DNA from: Schoenoplectus triqueter
Taxonomy: Eukaryota > Streptophyta > Magnoliopsida > Poales > Cyperaceae
NCBI GenBank assembly: GCA_964058805.1
Contig: CAXKVV010001766.1
Span: 1-29,193, forward strand
Length of the DNA: 29,193 nt
Direction of reading: 5' to 3'
A program made the translations under genes and the position numbers. How positions within the stretch are numbered: position 1 is the stretch's first letter; every line of letters starts with the position of its first letter. Under the pieces are notes generated by a model. The model had not been told where the DNA came from and made no database searches. It saw nothing but the letters and a program-made list of their open reading frames with translations. Below, piece after piece: positions 10,701 through 22,700 of this stretch.

Positions 10701-13700
10701 TGTAGCTGAAATGCGAATGTTGCGTTGGATATGTGGTCACACAAGGAAAGATCGAATCAGAAATGATGATATTAGGGACAAACTTGGGGTAGCACCAATT
10801 CAAGAGAAGCTAGTCCAACATCGTTTGTGATGGTTTGGTCATATCCAATGAAGGTTTCCTGAAACACCAGTACGCAGCGGTATTCGTCGTCCTGAAAGTA
10901 CAAGAAGAGGAAGATGTCGACCGAGACTGATATGGGACGAAGCAATAAAAAGAGATTTGAAGGAATGAAATATATCCAAAAAGCTTGTTTTGGATAGGAG
11001 TGCATGGAAGATTGTGATTCATGTACCTGAACCATGATATAGGAGTTAGAGTCTAATAGTAGAGTCATAGACTTCATGTTCTTAGATTTTTAAGATTTTA
11101 AGATTTAGAATTTAGAAATAGAGGTTTAGAAATAGAATTTTAGAATTTAGAATTTCAGATTGACTATAAGGATGTCTGAGAGATATCTCCATCTGGTTCC
11201 ATTCTCTCTTTCTCACTTCAGAAAAGGCCAAGCAAGTAAAAACAAAATAGCTGAAATGGTAGATAACTAATACCAGAAGACACCATTAACTAAATGATGC
11301 CTGCTTCTATTGGTCTGCCTCTAGTTTTTTTTTTTTCTTGAGGGACATAAATTTATAATACATAAATAGAGAAATGCATACCAGGAAGAGAAGGAAATAT
11401 TTATAATTCAAAGCTCCAACACAGTTCACAACCCATACACAATGGTGATCCATTTTAAGAATGCATCTCCCACCTGAAATTAAATATATTATCATACTTA
11501 AAACAATAAGAAATTAAACAGATTCTTCTACTTAAAACAAAAGGCTGGATATCAGCTAAAGACAATAGGTTTGAAATGCATGTGTTTTACATAAAATTCA
11601 AAATTGTTCCAACCTTTTTAAGATACAAATATAATTTACTACATTTAAAAATAACCCCAGAACTTAACCACTGGATAAGAGAAAAAAAAATAATGAAGAA
11701 AACCATACTGTAACATTCCAAAGTTCAATATAGAATATAAATTTCATCCACCTCAAACTAAAAGATAAGAAACACATTCCTCAATCGGTACTTCAGATCT
11801 CTAATAGAACCACGAATAAACTCTTACATATCAATGACCCAGGTAATTCTAAATTTGTAAGCAAGACATTTTTTTCATATTTTGCTACACATAACAGCTG
11901 GGAAATCTTTTCTGGATTAGAGGAACTATTATCCAGATCAAAGCTTCCTTGATTTTATACATATATGTTAGTATTGTACGATACGTGATACGTATTGCAC
12001 GATTCAGTACGAGTCAGAGCAAGATCGATACATATTGTACATGTGTATTAGAAGCGTAGTGAATCGCATGAATCATACCGATACAAACGAGCGATACGCA
12101 TATCGTATTGGATCATAAGTATTTACGATTCTGAAATTGAGCCATCGGAGTCGCAATTTCGATCGATAATATCATTTGCTCACCTTTTTCCTTCCTTTAC
12201 GACGCATTTTCGCTAGCTGAGAGAACCTATACAGCTTTTTCGCATGTTGAGACTGAATCGCCCCATTGCCGTAGCTGAGAGTGAATCACCCTGTTGCCTG
12301 CTGAGAGTGAAAATCAACCCGTCGCTGTCGCATGCTGAGAGTGAAGAAGCTTGTCCTCGTCACTGTCGCGCGCTGAGAGAAGAAGCCCATCACCATCGCT
12401 CGATAATTGCAGGTCCGTTCTCCTTTTTTGTTGGAATTTTCCTTGAGACTCGGTGTATTAAATGGGAAGAAAGATGAGAGTGCTGAGTGCATATTAAATG
12501 GGAAGAACTGAACAAGGACTCACATATTAAATGGAAAGTGTGTACGGTAAGGAATGCACTGTACTTGCATCATCTAAAGACTGACGAATGAGATCACTGT
12601 AATAGGAGATAATGGATTTTTTAATAGAAAGTGTATTGTTAACTGTTAAATAATTTATTTCATTATTTGTTTAAACTTATTGCATAGCTTATTTTTAATG
12701 GAAAGACTAGCATGATAGTATGATACTGAATCAGTGTGGAAATTTTCACCATATTGCATAGCTTATTTGTTTAAACTTATTAATTACATAATTTATTCTT
12801 TCATTTTTAGATTAATTGCAATTAAATGGGAAGAAGGAAGGGAACATCACAACTTATTTTGCTAGTTACTAGAACATGGTGATAGCTTCTTTTGTTAGTT
12901 AATATTATTTTTGTTAGTTACTAACTTACTATAACTTTTTTGTTATTTCAAAAATAGCTTAACATATCTTAACAATACGATACGATACAAAGTATAACGA
13001 TACACGATACATTTTACGATTCAACAACTATGATTTTATAAGGGAAGAAATCACTTGACAATGGCTATTTTGATTATCTTGACAGTATGATTTCAAATAA
13101 ATTAAAAAAAAATCTTAAAAGAAACTCTGAAACATAGAAAACGTATAGAAATGTATTATTGAACTTATATGTTGATTATGTTTCAAATTTCATGCAATTT
13201 AAGTGCACTTGCATAGTCCATTAAAGACCACTAAATTTAGAACCGCTGCAAAAGTGCAAATTGCAAATTTTGATGGTTTCGATGGGCTATCAAATATTCA
13301 AATGATATTTAAATCGCATGACATTTAACACCATCAATCTATAAGTTCAATGAAATATCTACATACTTTTCTTTTTCTATTTTTTTTTCAAATTTGTTTG
13401 AAATCCCATTATCAAACTTGTCAAAATGGCCATTGTGAAAGTGATCCCTCCCCTTGAAGTCTTGTAAGAGAGGAAGAAAGAGAGACAAGAGAGATGAATC
13501 ACAGTTTGTATTTCTTGTATATCTTGCTATTACAATGCCTTGGCTTATATAGACAACAGGTGTGAATCTTTCACAGTCTAACAGCCAAGTTTGTTATCCT
13601 CTAACTAACTCTTGTTACATCTTGATAAGTAATATAACTAACTGTAGCTAGCTAGTCTAATACCCCCTCAAGCTGAGCCAGGAACAAGTGAGAGGGTCAG

Positions 13701-16700
13701 CTTGTTGCGTAGGAAGGTAAATCTAGTAGAGGAAAGAGATTTAGTGAAAATATCAGCTAGTTGATCTTTAGAGGAGATGAACCGCACATCCAATTGTTTA
13801 TTGACCACCTGCTCTCGAATAAAATGATAGTCAATTTCGATGTGTTTGGTACGGACATGGAAAACAGGATTGGATGCTAGAAAGATGGATCCAAGATTAT
13901 CACACCATAGTACGGGACTCTTGACAAGAGGAACTTGAAGTTCGTGAAGTTGTTGTAGCCATATAAGCTCGGTACATGCACCAACCATACTTCTATATTC
14001 AGCCTCAGTGCTGGATCTGGAAACGGTAGTTTGCTTTTTGGAACCCCAGGAGAGTAAGTTGGAGCCTAAAAAGACACAAAATCCCGAAGTGGAGCGGCGA
14101 TCATCAGGACACCCTGCCCAATCAGCATCTGAGTATGCATGAAGATCAAATGATGAATTGACACGAATGTGAAGACCATAGGAAAGAGTTCCTTTGAGAT
14201 ATCGTAAGATGCGCTTCACACCATTCCAATGCTCATCAGTGGGTGAGTGCATGAATTGTGAGGCTTTGTTGACCGCATAGGAAATATCTGGACGAGTAAT
14301 TGTTGCATATTGGAGAGCGCCAACTATGCTTCGATAAGTATGAGGGTCAGCCATAGGATTGCCATCAAATTTGGAGAGAGGATCGCCCGTGGAGAAAGGA
14401 GTGAAGCAAGGTTTAGCACCATCCATTTTAGCACGGATCAAAAGATCTCGAATGTATTTTGGTTGAGAGATATGAATACCATCGGATTGAGAAGTGACCT
14501 GGATTCCCAAAAAATAGTGTAAAGGGCCAAGGTCTTTGAGTGAGAATTGAGAGGCAAGAGAGGAAATGAGAGAGTTGACTTGATTAACGTCAGATCCTGT
14601 GACAATAATATCATCAACATAGACCAACACCATGATGATGGATGATGTGTTGCTATATATAAAAAGTGAAGAGTCTGATTGAGAGGCTTTGAACCCAAGA
14701 GTGGATAGTGAGGAAGCCAACTTATGAAACCATGCGCGTGGTGCTTGTTTGAGACCATAAAGTGCCTTTTTAAGAAGACACACATGATTTGGAAAAGATG
14801 AGTCAACAAATCCAGGTGGTTGGAACATGAAGACTTGTTCTTCAAGATCTCCATGAAGAAAAGCATTATTGACATCTAATTGACGAATTGACCAATTTTT
14901 AGAGGTTGCAAGTGAAAGAACAACTCGAATTGTGGTAGGCTTGACAACAGGACTGAATGTCTCATGATAATCAATTCCTGCTTCTTGATTGTATCCTTTG
15001 GCAACTAGACGAGCTTTATAGCGCTCAATAGAACCATCAGCATGTCGTTTGATTTTGTAAATCCATTTACAACCAATAACATTTTGATTAGGATGAGATG
15101 GAACAAATATCCACGTGCCATTTTTTGCAAGAGCATTTAGTTCAAGTGACATAGCCTCACGCCATTCGGGTAATTTGTTGGCGGTAGTGAAGGAGGTCGG
15201 TTCAATAAGAGGAGTAGTTGGAAGAGGGTGTTTGGTAGTGAGGAAAGTCTCGTGATGTTGAGTATGTCGAGCTCGGCTACGAGTTATCATGGGATGGACT
15301 GAAGGAGAGAGAAGAGGCGTCAAAGATGGCAATTGAGATGCGGCTGATGGAGTTATAGGGGGCTTGGAGCGCCTCTGGTATACTTGTAGTGGAGGGTGCG
15401 CAGCTGCTGGGAGTGTAACATTGGTGTCCAGAGGAGGTGCAGAAGATGCAAAAGCTGGTTGCAAGTTGCTAGAATCATTTCGGTTATAGTGAGATGAAGA
15501 AGTAGATAGGAGAGGAAGAGTAGTGAGTTCCAAGAAATCAGGAAAAGAAGAAGGTAGTGGGGAGGTTTTTGTAGAGGCAAAAGGAAAAGATGTTTCATCA
15601 AAACGAACATTGCGGCTAATATAAATCTTGTTAGTTGGGATGTGAAGACACTTGTAACATTTTTGATGTTGGCAATATCCCAAGAAAACACAAGGTAGGG
15701 ATCGAAATTGAAGTTTATGAGAGGTGTGTGGTCGAATCCAAGGATAGCAAAGACATCCAATCGTGCGAAAGAAGGTGTAATCAGGGTTCTTGTTAAAAAG
15801 AAGAGTATAAGGGGAAATATGAGGGGTAGTGGTAGGAGGGAGACGGTTGATGATAAATACCACACTTTGGAACACATGATCCCAATAATCCAAGGGCATG
15901 GATGAATGTGAAATAATGGCAAGACTAAGTTCCACAATATGTCGATGTTTTCGCTTGGCAACCCCATTTTGTTGAGGGGTGTAGGGGCAAGATACTTGAT
16001 GTAGGATTTGTGGAAAAAGTCGTGTAAGTGGCTTGAACTCCGTACCTCCATCCGTTTGTAGGATCTTAATAGTAGAGCTAAAAAGATTCTCAACTTGGCA
16101 CTTAAATTTAGTGAACACATCAACAAGTTCATCTTTGGTACGAAGAAAATAAATCCAAGAAAACTTAGAAAATTCATCCACAAAATGCACATAATAGCGA
16201 AATCCATTCTTAGAAACAAGTGGGGATGGCCCCCACAAGTCCGAATGTACCACATGTAAAGGAGAGGTAGCAATAGAAAGCGAAGAATGAAAATGCAAAA
16301 CATGCGCCTTTGCTTTACAACAATCACCACAAAGGTCTAATTTATTAGAAGTAGTAGGTAGACCATGAGACTTTATTATGAAATGCGTGGTTGAAGGAGA
16401 GGCATGCCCCAACCTCTTGTGCCATATAAAAGGAGATACACGGTTTCCAACCAAAGCTTGAGGTGAAGAATTAAGGTGATAAAGACCATTAGTTTGTAGA
16501 GCTCGAAGGAGGGGTTGTTTCGTGTGGCGGTCCTTCACAATACAAAACAAGGGATGAAATTCTAAGATAACATCATTATCTTTGGTCAATTTGGAGATGC
16601 TAATAAGGTTCTTGGTAATATGTGGTACATGTAGGACACCATTCAAATCTAAAGAACCATGTGGAGAAGAAAGAGAACAATAGCCTTGATTTTGAATGAT

Positions 16701-19700
16701 AAAGTGAGAGCCATTACCAACTTGAAGACGATCTTGACCATCATAGGCACGGAAAGAGGTGAGATTATTCAAGTCAGCGGTGACATGATGAGAGGCACCG
16801 GAATCAAGAAACCATCCTTCATTTGGAGTAGAGATTGTAGAGTTGAAGAACGCTTGAGGAGAGGGATACATAGCACTGTCAAACCGATGCCAACAGTCAA
16901 GTGCCTCATGACCCCTCTTCTTGCACACTTGACATATAGGTTTGTCTCCTGATGGTGGAAAGGGGAATGAGCCCCTGCCGTGAGATGGAAATTTCTGGCC
17001 AGAAATTCCTGGGCCAGAATTGTAAGAAGAATAGGAACCTCTGCCTCGACTTGGAGTAGGTAATAAAGGAGAAGAATATGGTCCAGTTCGGCCTTGAATT
17101 GGAGTGGGTAATAAAGGAGAAGCCATGACAGAACCGCTGCCTCGACTTCTTGAATATCTGCCGCGCCCACGACCCGATGCATAGAATGCAACCGACTCAA
17201 ATGAAGATGGCGACTGATGTTGCGAGTTGAGTAATGCTTCGTGAGAAAGTAGAAACCCATGAAGTTCCTCAATGGAGGGCGGGTTAGAGCGGGTGGTGAT
17301 GGCAACGACAAAGGAATTGAAGTCGGATCCTAATCCGTTCAGCACATACCGAGTAAGATCAGAATCAGTAACAATTTCGCCCACAGCAGCAAGTTGATCT
17401 GCAATGGATCGCATCCGTTCGAAGTAGTCGTTGCAGCTTTGTCCTCCTCGGGTGGTGGTTTGAAGAAGGCGACACAACTCCATAATCTTGGCAGATGAGA
17501 TCGCTGAATAGACACGTTGTAGAGCAGTCCACAACGAGCTCGCTGTTTGACACTGGACATGTTGCGACAGCACAGGTGCGGAAATTGTGGAGCGGAGCCA
17601 GCCAAGAAGTAGTCGATCTTGCATATGCCATGAGGTGAAGGCTGGATTGGAAGTCGACTGAGATCCAGATGTGATTTGACGAGGAGGTGTGTGAATAGGA
17701 TCTACATGACTGGTAAGGCCATATCCATCAATGATCGGCTCAACTTGTGATCGCCAGGTAAGAAAATTATCACGATCAAGTTTCGTAGATACTGGAATAG
17801 AGATGTGCACAACAGAAGTGGTGGAAATTGGTAGGGAGGGATTGAAAGTAGAGGTTGAATCAAGAGAAGCCATAATTGGCAAGAAAAACAGAAAGATAAT
17901 CAGGCTTTAGCTCTGATACCATGTAAGAGAAGAAGAAAGAGAGACAAGAGAGATGAATCACAGTTTGTATTTCTTGTATATCTTGCTATTACAATGCCTT
18001 GGCTTATATAGACAACAGGTGTGAATCTTTCACAGTCTAACAGCCAAGTTTGTTATCCTCTAACTAACTCTTGTTACATCTTGATAAGTAATATAACTAA
18101 CTGTAGCTAGCTAGTCTAATAAGTCTTGAGGTTAGGGTTGCTAATGGGCATATGAATCCATGGACAAAATGGACTGGACAGTAGTGGAATCTATTGGACT
18201 GGGCTTCATTTGAACATGGACAAAAAGCCCAGTTCGAACTCAAATATAAATATTAAATGGATGAAATATGAAAAATCGCGGGCTAATAATGGACTAATGT
18301 TGGACTGCTCTTGATTCGAACACCTATTGTTCTTTCTCGTTCGAACAACGCACCCTCGCTGATTGCTCTTTCTCGTTCGAACAAACAACTCCCAACTCAA
18401 CTCACCTCTTCCTCTCCGACGCGATCAGAACTCTTCCACTCCGACGCGATCACGCGACTCTTTCTCTCCGACGTGGCGTCGAGTTCAGCAACCTGACTGC
18501 TCTCTCTCCCTCTCTCTCTCTGTGTATCAGCGCTCTCTCCTGCTCTCTTCGTCGTAGAAGATCCCAACATTCCCCCATCCAGTTAAGTCTACTCCAGTTC
18601 TTCTATTTTTTTCATGTGGCGCTTAAAGTGGGGTCTGGGCGGTTGGGTGGAGAGGTAGACCAGTCTATTTTTTATCTTGCTCTTTCCTTCTGAATATTGA
18701 ATGATTTGTGGCATTCGCAGAGAAAAGGTGAGTATAAATCTTGCAACAATGACCATAAATCCTGGCAATTTCGTGGAGAAAAGGGGAGGTACACATTGCT
18801 GCTTCAGTTTTTGGGTCGGTGGTGCTAGTAGCAGAGAAGTTGTATAGGCTTCATTTTCAATGGTACTATTATGCTGACTTTGCTGGTAGAAAAAAAATCT
18901 GAGCAAATTTCTTGCTAAAGACCATCACTTTATAATTGTATTACTTACATTACATGAAGGCCAAACATGCCGGCAAAATCTGAACAATTCATTACATTTT
19001 TTTTTCTTTTATATTGTCTGATGATTAATTAATCTATTGGTGTTCAATTGTTTTTAATTGCGTGAATGTTTAAACAATGAGCAAAATATGGGTTAATTTG
19101 AAATAAGCCCATTGACCTTATTTAATTAGCTACAGTATTGAGGTATAACTAGTTACCTACTAGTATTTTTCCAGAGTGTCGGATGGACACTGGCGCTTAT
19201 TCTCAGTGTGTTGTTACTTAATTGCCATGGTGGTTAATTGTTAATTATGAAAGTCAACGGCATGGTGGTTAATTATTACTTAATTGCTATGGTGGTTAAT
19301 TGTTACTTAATTGCAATGTTGTTACAAAATTACTTTTGTTTAGTAATTTTATATTTATATCTATTTTGCTAGATTGACATTACTGAAGAAGATGAATTCC
19401 TTATCTTGGCGTGTGATGGAGTCTGGTAACACTTTTTTTTAAAGCTTCAAAAAAAATTTCATCTTTAAATTCAAATATATTGTATATCAATTTCATTCAG
19501 TTCTGATAGAAGTACGTAACTTGTAAGAATGGGAATTTAAGGCTTCAGTTATTTTGGCGTGTGATGGAGTCTGGTAACACAACTAAAGTTTGGTATGCTC
19601 TCTTATCAGAATAGACCATTTCATGTACCACTGAAATAATAAGCCATTTCATACACTACCAGCGGAACATGTGACAAAGGCAACACCAATTTCTGAAATG

Positions 19701-22700
19701 CAATTTGACTGCTGTTTAAGATCATAACTTCTACATGGAGAGAATGTTGTGATATATCTGTTATTTAAGTTATCTAGGTATTTTGCTCAGTATAGTGCTG
19801 GCATAGTTGATAGTTGCTGACTTGCTGTTACATAATTACAATAAATTTGTATATAGCAAGATAAGTATTTCTTTTTCTTTTTTCCTGATTTATGGTATTT
19901 CTTGAACTGCAGGTGCTTTTGATGGTCCAGATTTACTGGAAATGAGGTGCTTCTGATGCGTGAATTAATTCTTATCATGAAAAAAGCTCATGTATTTTGT
20001 CATTTTCTATATTTTTGAGGGTTGTTTTAACTAACTTCTCTGATGGCCACTGTGTTGTTTTTTTATGATACATGGATATATTTTTATCATTTGCTATATT
20101 TTTTCCATTTTTGCTATATTTTTTTAGTATATTCATGGACACGTGTGAAATTATTTTTAACTAACTTCTCTAATTGCTACTATGTTGATTGTTCAACAAT
20201 CTTGAATATGGATTGAGAAAAATATTCCAATAGAATGGTTTTGTCTAAGTTTATGTGAAATCCACAGAACAAATTAATTAAATAATATAATTCTATAGAA
20301 TATTCTTAAAGATTTTTTATGATGATTGCAAGCATATTTATTCTTTGGTTAATGTCTGTATGGCAAATCCCAAAAGCAAAGTCGATATGGTTAAACCATG
20401 GACAAACCGTGGGCAGAATATGGATTTTTTTGGTTTCAAACTGAATTGGACTTGGAATGAACAAAAGTTTATAAAGATGGTCTGGGCCCAGGGGCGGGCC
20501 TATGTGAGAGCAAGCTCAGGCACGTGTTGTTGCTTCATTTTGAAACTTAGTTGCCATAGTATTAACATTTTTGTTGGGCTGAGAGAACTAGGGAACAGTT
20601 TACATAGAGGTGACGTCGCTTCATTTCAACTGGGTTGTGGGATGGCGTTATTTTTCTTGGGCCTACTGTAGTGTGTCGTCGCTTGGTTGCTATCCTGGAT
20701 CCGCCCCTGTCTGGGCCTGAACATGGACTTCAATTCTTCATCGACGGACTGAACTGGACACGAGCTGGTATCCGTCCATTAGCAGCCCTGCTTGAGGTAT
20801 TAATTTGTTTAAATTTTTATTCTTGAAACACTCTTTTTGAAAAATGCAATTTCACAAGCGACGCCAAAAAAACAAAAACCCTAGGCGGGGAAGCCGTGCC
20901 GCCGGTCTCCCCTGCCACCCTCCGCCTCTCCCGCACTCTCCCCTTCTCCTCTTTGAAATACAAGCAGCTACTCGGTTTTTCTTCACCACTGTTTTTCTGA
21001 CGAAACCCTAACAGCTTCTTCTCCATCATTGAACCGCAGTCCGACAGCTGCTACCCCGACCTCCAACTACAATCACCGCTCCGACAGTCGGATCTGCACC
21101 CTACCACTCTCATCTCCCTCTTTCTCCTCTCTAACACACTCCTCAACCCGCTCCCCTCTCTCGACAGTTCTACCTCACCACCCGCACCCCCCTAGCCATC
21201 ACTCACCACCCTGACCTCTGACAGCCTTGGCCGCCACTCACCACCCCCCTGGCCGAGCCTCTCCCCTGCATTCCTCTTGCGCCATATATGGTAAACTTCT
21301 TCCACTGTCTTGGTCGTGCGGGCCTCTGTTGTGCCAAGGGCTAAGCCCTTGTGCTAATGTTTCTGTCTTACTAATTTAGACAGTGGCTGAGACATAGCCC
21401 CCTCTCTTGTCCAATTGATTGTGGTTGATCAGGTAACCTAGGGCTAAACCCAACACCCATTATTGTTGCCACTGTTGGCGGTCTCTGATATGTCCCTTGA
21501 CCAACCGCCTCCGCGCGCTTCGCCCATCAGACCCTATCCAGACAAACCCGAGCTCAACAACACCACACCCCATCAACCAACTTCACCCCCTCCACTGCCA
21601 AGACCTCGATGCCTTTACCCTCTTGCCAGTAACCCGAGGACATCACCTCACATCCCTCGGCAGCACTATTGCTCACCATCTCGCCCTTCGCTTCAACCTC
21701 CGCATGATAGAGCCATGTAGCCCCCTCATTACCTCAACATTACATCTGAGCAAAACAATACAAGTGCTACCGCTAACCTCACGATGGAGGATCAGTGTCA
21801 ACACTACTGCTTCTCACTGTTCTTTCAAGGGAAGTATGAATCTCCTGAACTAAGAACCTAAAGCCAAACCAACAATCTAAATCCCTCCTTCTCAAACCGA
21901 GAACCTAAACCCAAACTCCACCCAACTACTCCCGATCCAATCTATATCAACCTCGAAGAGTGTACGGCTACAACAAGCTGATCGGCGGACAGATGGAGCT
22001 TGTCTTTCTTTCCAGTTTATTTTAATTTAGAGTTTAGGGTTGTACTTGTATTTCATGTTTCTTATCTCTTTCTACCTTTAGTTTCTTTTTCTTTCTGATC
22101 TGTATCAACTCTTCTTCAATTTGCTTTAATGCTTTAATGAAAAATTATAGTAGGCTTTTTGCCTACTATTTCAAAAAAAAAATGATCCCTCCCCTTAATG
22201 TATGTTTTTGTTTTTGTTCTGATGATGATTTCCTTACTTTTGTTCCTCGTATGCCACAAGAGGCATATTTGGTGTTTTAGAAGTACATCTGATAAAAAAG
22301 GAAATGTCTGAGCTTTTAAAATAATGTCTATGGTATATTCTTGTCTAATATTTATCCTGCTATGCAAACATTTATAGTGTCAACACCAATATAGCACCTT
22401 GTTTTAAACACTTTTTTTTCTAAAATACTTTTATTTTTTTAATGCTTCATCTCTGTGTCTAACCTAGTTACTTATCAAATGGTCAAAAGACTAAATTCTT
22501 TCTTTTTACGTCTTTTAAAAAATCCATGAATTCATCTTCCAAGTTAAAAATGGACTCACAAACAGAACAGTGGTGACAGCGAGGCGGCTTCAAGTGGTTG
22601 CATTTTCGGCAGTATCTTACTCTTGGGTTTCCTGTGTTGTTGAGGGGCCCTGGTTGCAGTGGCTGACTAGCGAACTCTGGTCCAGTTAAAGGGGAGGCCT

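Larger units (their letters stand above)
7850..11157 (+). mobile_element. Degenerate RTE-clade LINE, antisense in intron 3
   Basis: Non-LTR retrotransposon with an APE-type endonuclease followed by a reverse transcriptase, the single-ORF layout of plant RTE elements. It starts somewhere in 7590-7900 (5' end not determinable) and ends in a short AT-rich repeat tail at about 11082-11155, as RTE elements do instead of a plain poly(A). Length of about 3.3 kb suits a near full-length copy. No target-site duplication was identified. It lies antisense to the host gene. Confidence 0.85.
13463..18121 (-). mobile_element. Young full-length Ty1-copia LTR retrotransposon, sense with the host gene
   Basis: A 4659-bp element with 200-bp LTRs differing at one base (199/200). 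A 5-bp target duplication AGTCT lies at 13458-13462 and 18122-18126. The primer-binding site matches the initiator tRNA-Met type and the domain order is that of copia. On the coding strand the LTRs run TATTAG...TTACA, that is TA...CA ends rather than TG...CA, in both copies. It sits at the junction of the L1-like retroposon and the hAT element inside intron 2. Confidence 0.97.
18133..20790. mobile_element. hAT element, 2.66 kb, without visible transposase, carrying a captured PP2C fragment
   Basis: A perfect 8-bp duplication CTTGAGGT flanks it (18125-18132 and 20791-20798). The left terminus TAGGGTTGCTAATGG and the inverted right terminus CAGGGCTGCTAATGG correspond, and looser similarity continues inward (TGGACAAAATGGACTGGAC against GGACGGACTGAACTGGAC-like text). 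The interior holds a CT-rich leader-like stretch (about 18480-18560), a spliceable phosphatase exon (19373-19425) and a nested hAT MITE. No hAT transposase is recognisable, so it is a non-autonomous, gene-fragment-carrying (Pack-type) element. Confidence 0.82.
13456..22183 (+). mobile_element. L1-like poly(A)-tailed retroposon, internally deleted, split by copia and hAT insertions
   Basis: A perfect 14-bp duplication TGATCCCTCCCCTT flanks it (13442-13455 and 22184-22197). The right end has a ten-A tail preceded by ATAGTAGGC-TTTTT-GCCTACTAT. Removing the two inserts leaves about 1.4 kb (13456-13462, 18127-18132, 20799-22183): a GC/CT-rich leader with AAAACCCTAGGCGGGG, then a T-rich 3' region. 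No endonuclease or reverse transcriptase domain is left, so it moved in trans, by internal deletion or as a non-autonomous derivative. Small frames at 21029-21853 are Pro/Ser/His-rich and not convincing proteins. Confidence 0.75.

Noticed and set aside
15353..16330. 325-codon open frame inside the copia element
   Set aside because: Same strand, different frame from Gag-Pol. No domain is visible and it overlaps the integrase region entirely, so it is a shadow frame. The same applies to other frames within 13668-17873.
19373..19425. A genuine PP2C gene in intron 2
   Set aside because: Only one motif block is present, inside a bounded hAT element. The other conserved PP2C blocks (GxxDGHGG and later aspartates) are absent.
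21029..21853. Pro/Ser-rich protein frames in the L1-like retroposon
   Set aside because: Overlapping frames in a CT-rich leader, with no domain and no consistent start; composition explains them.
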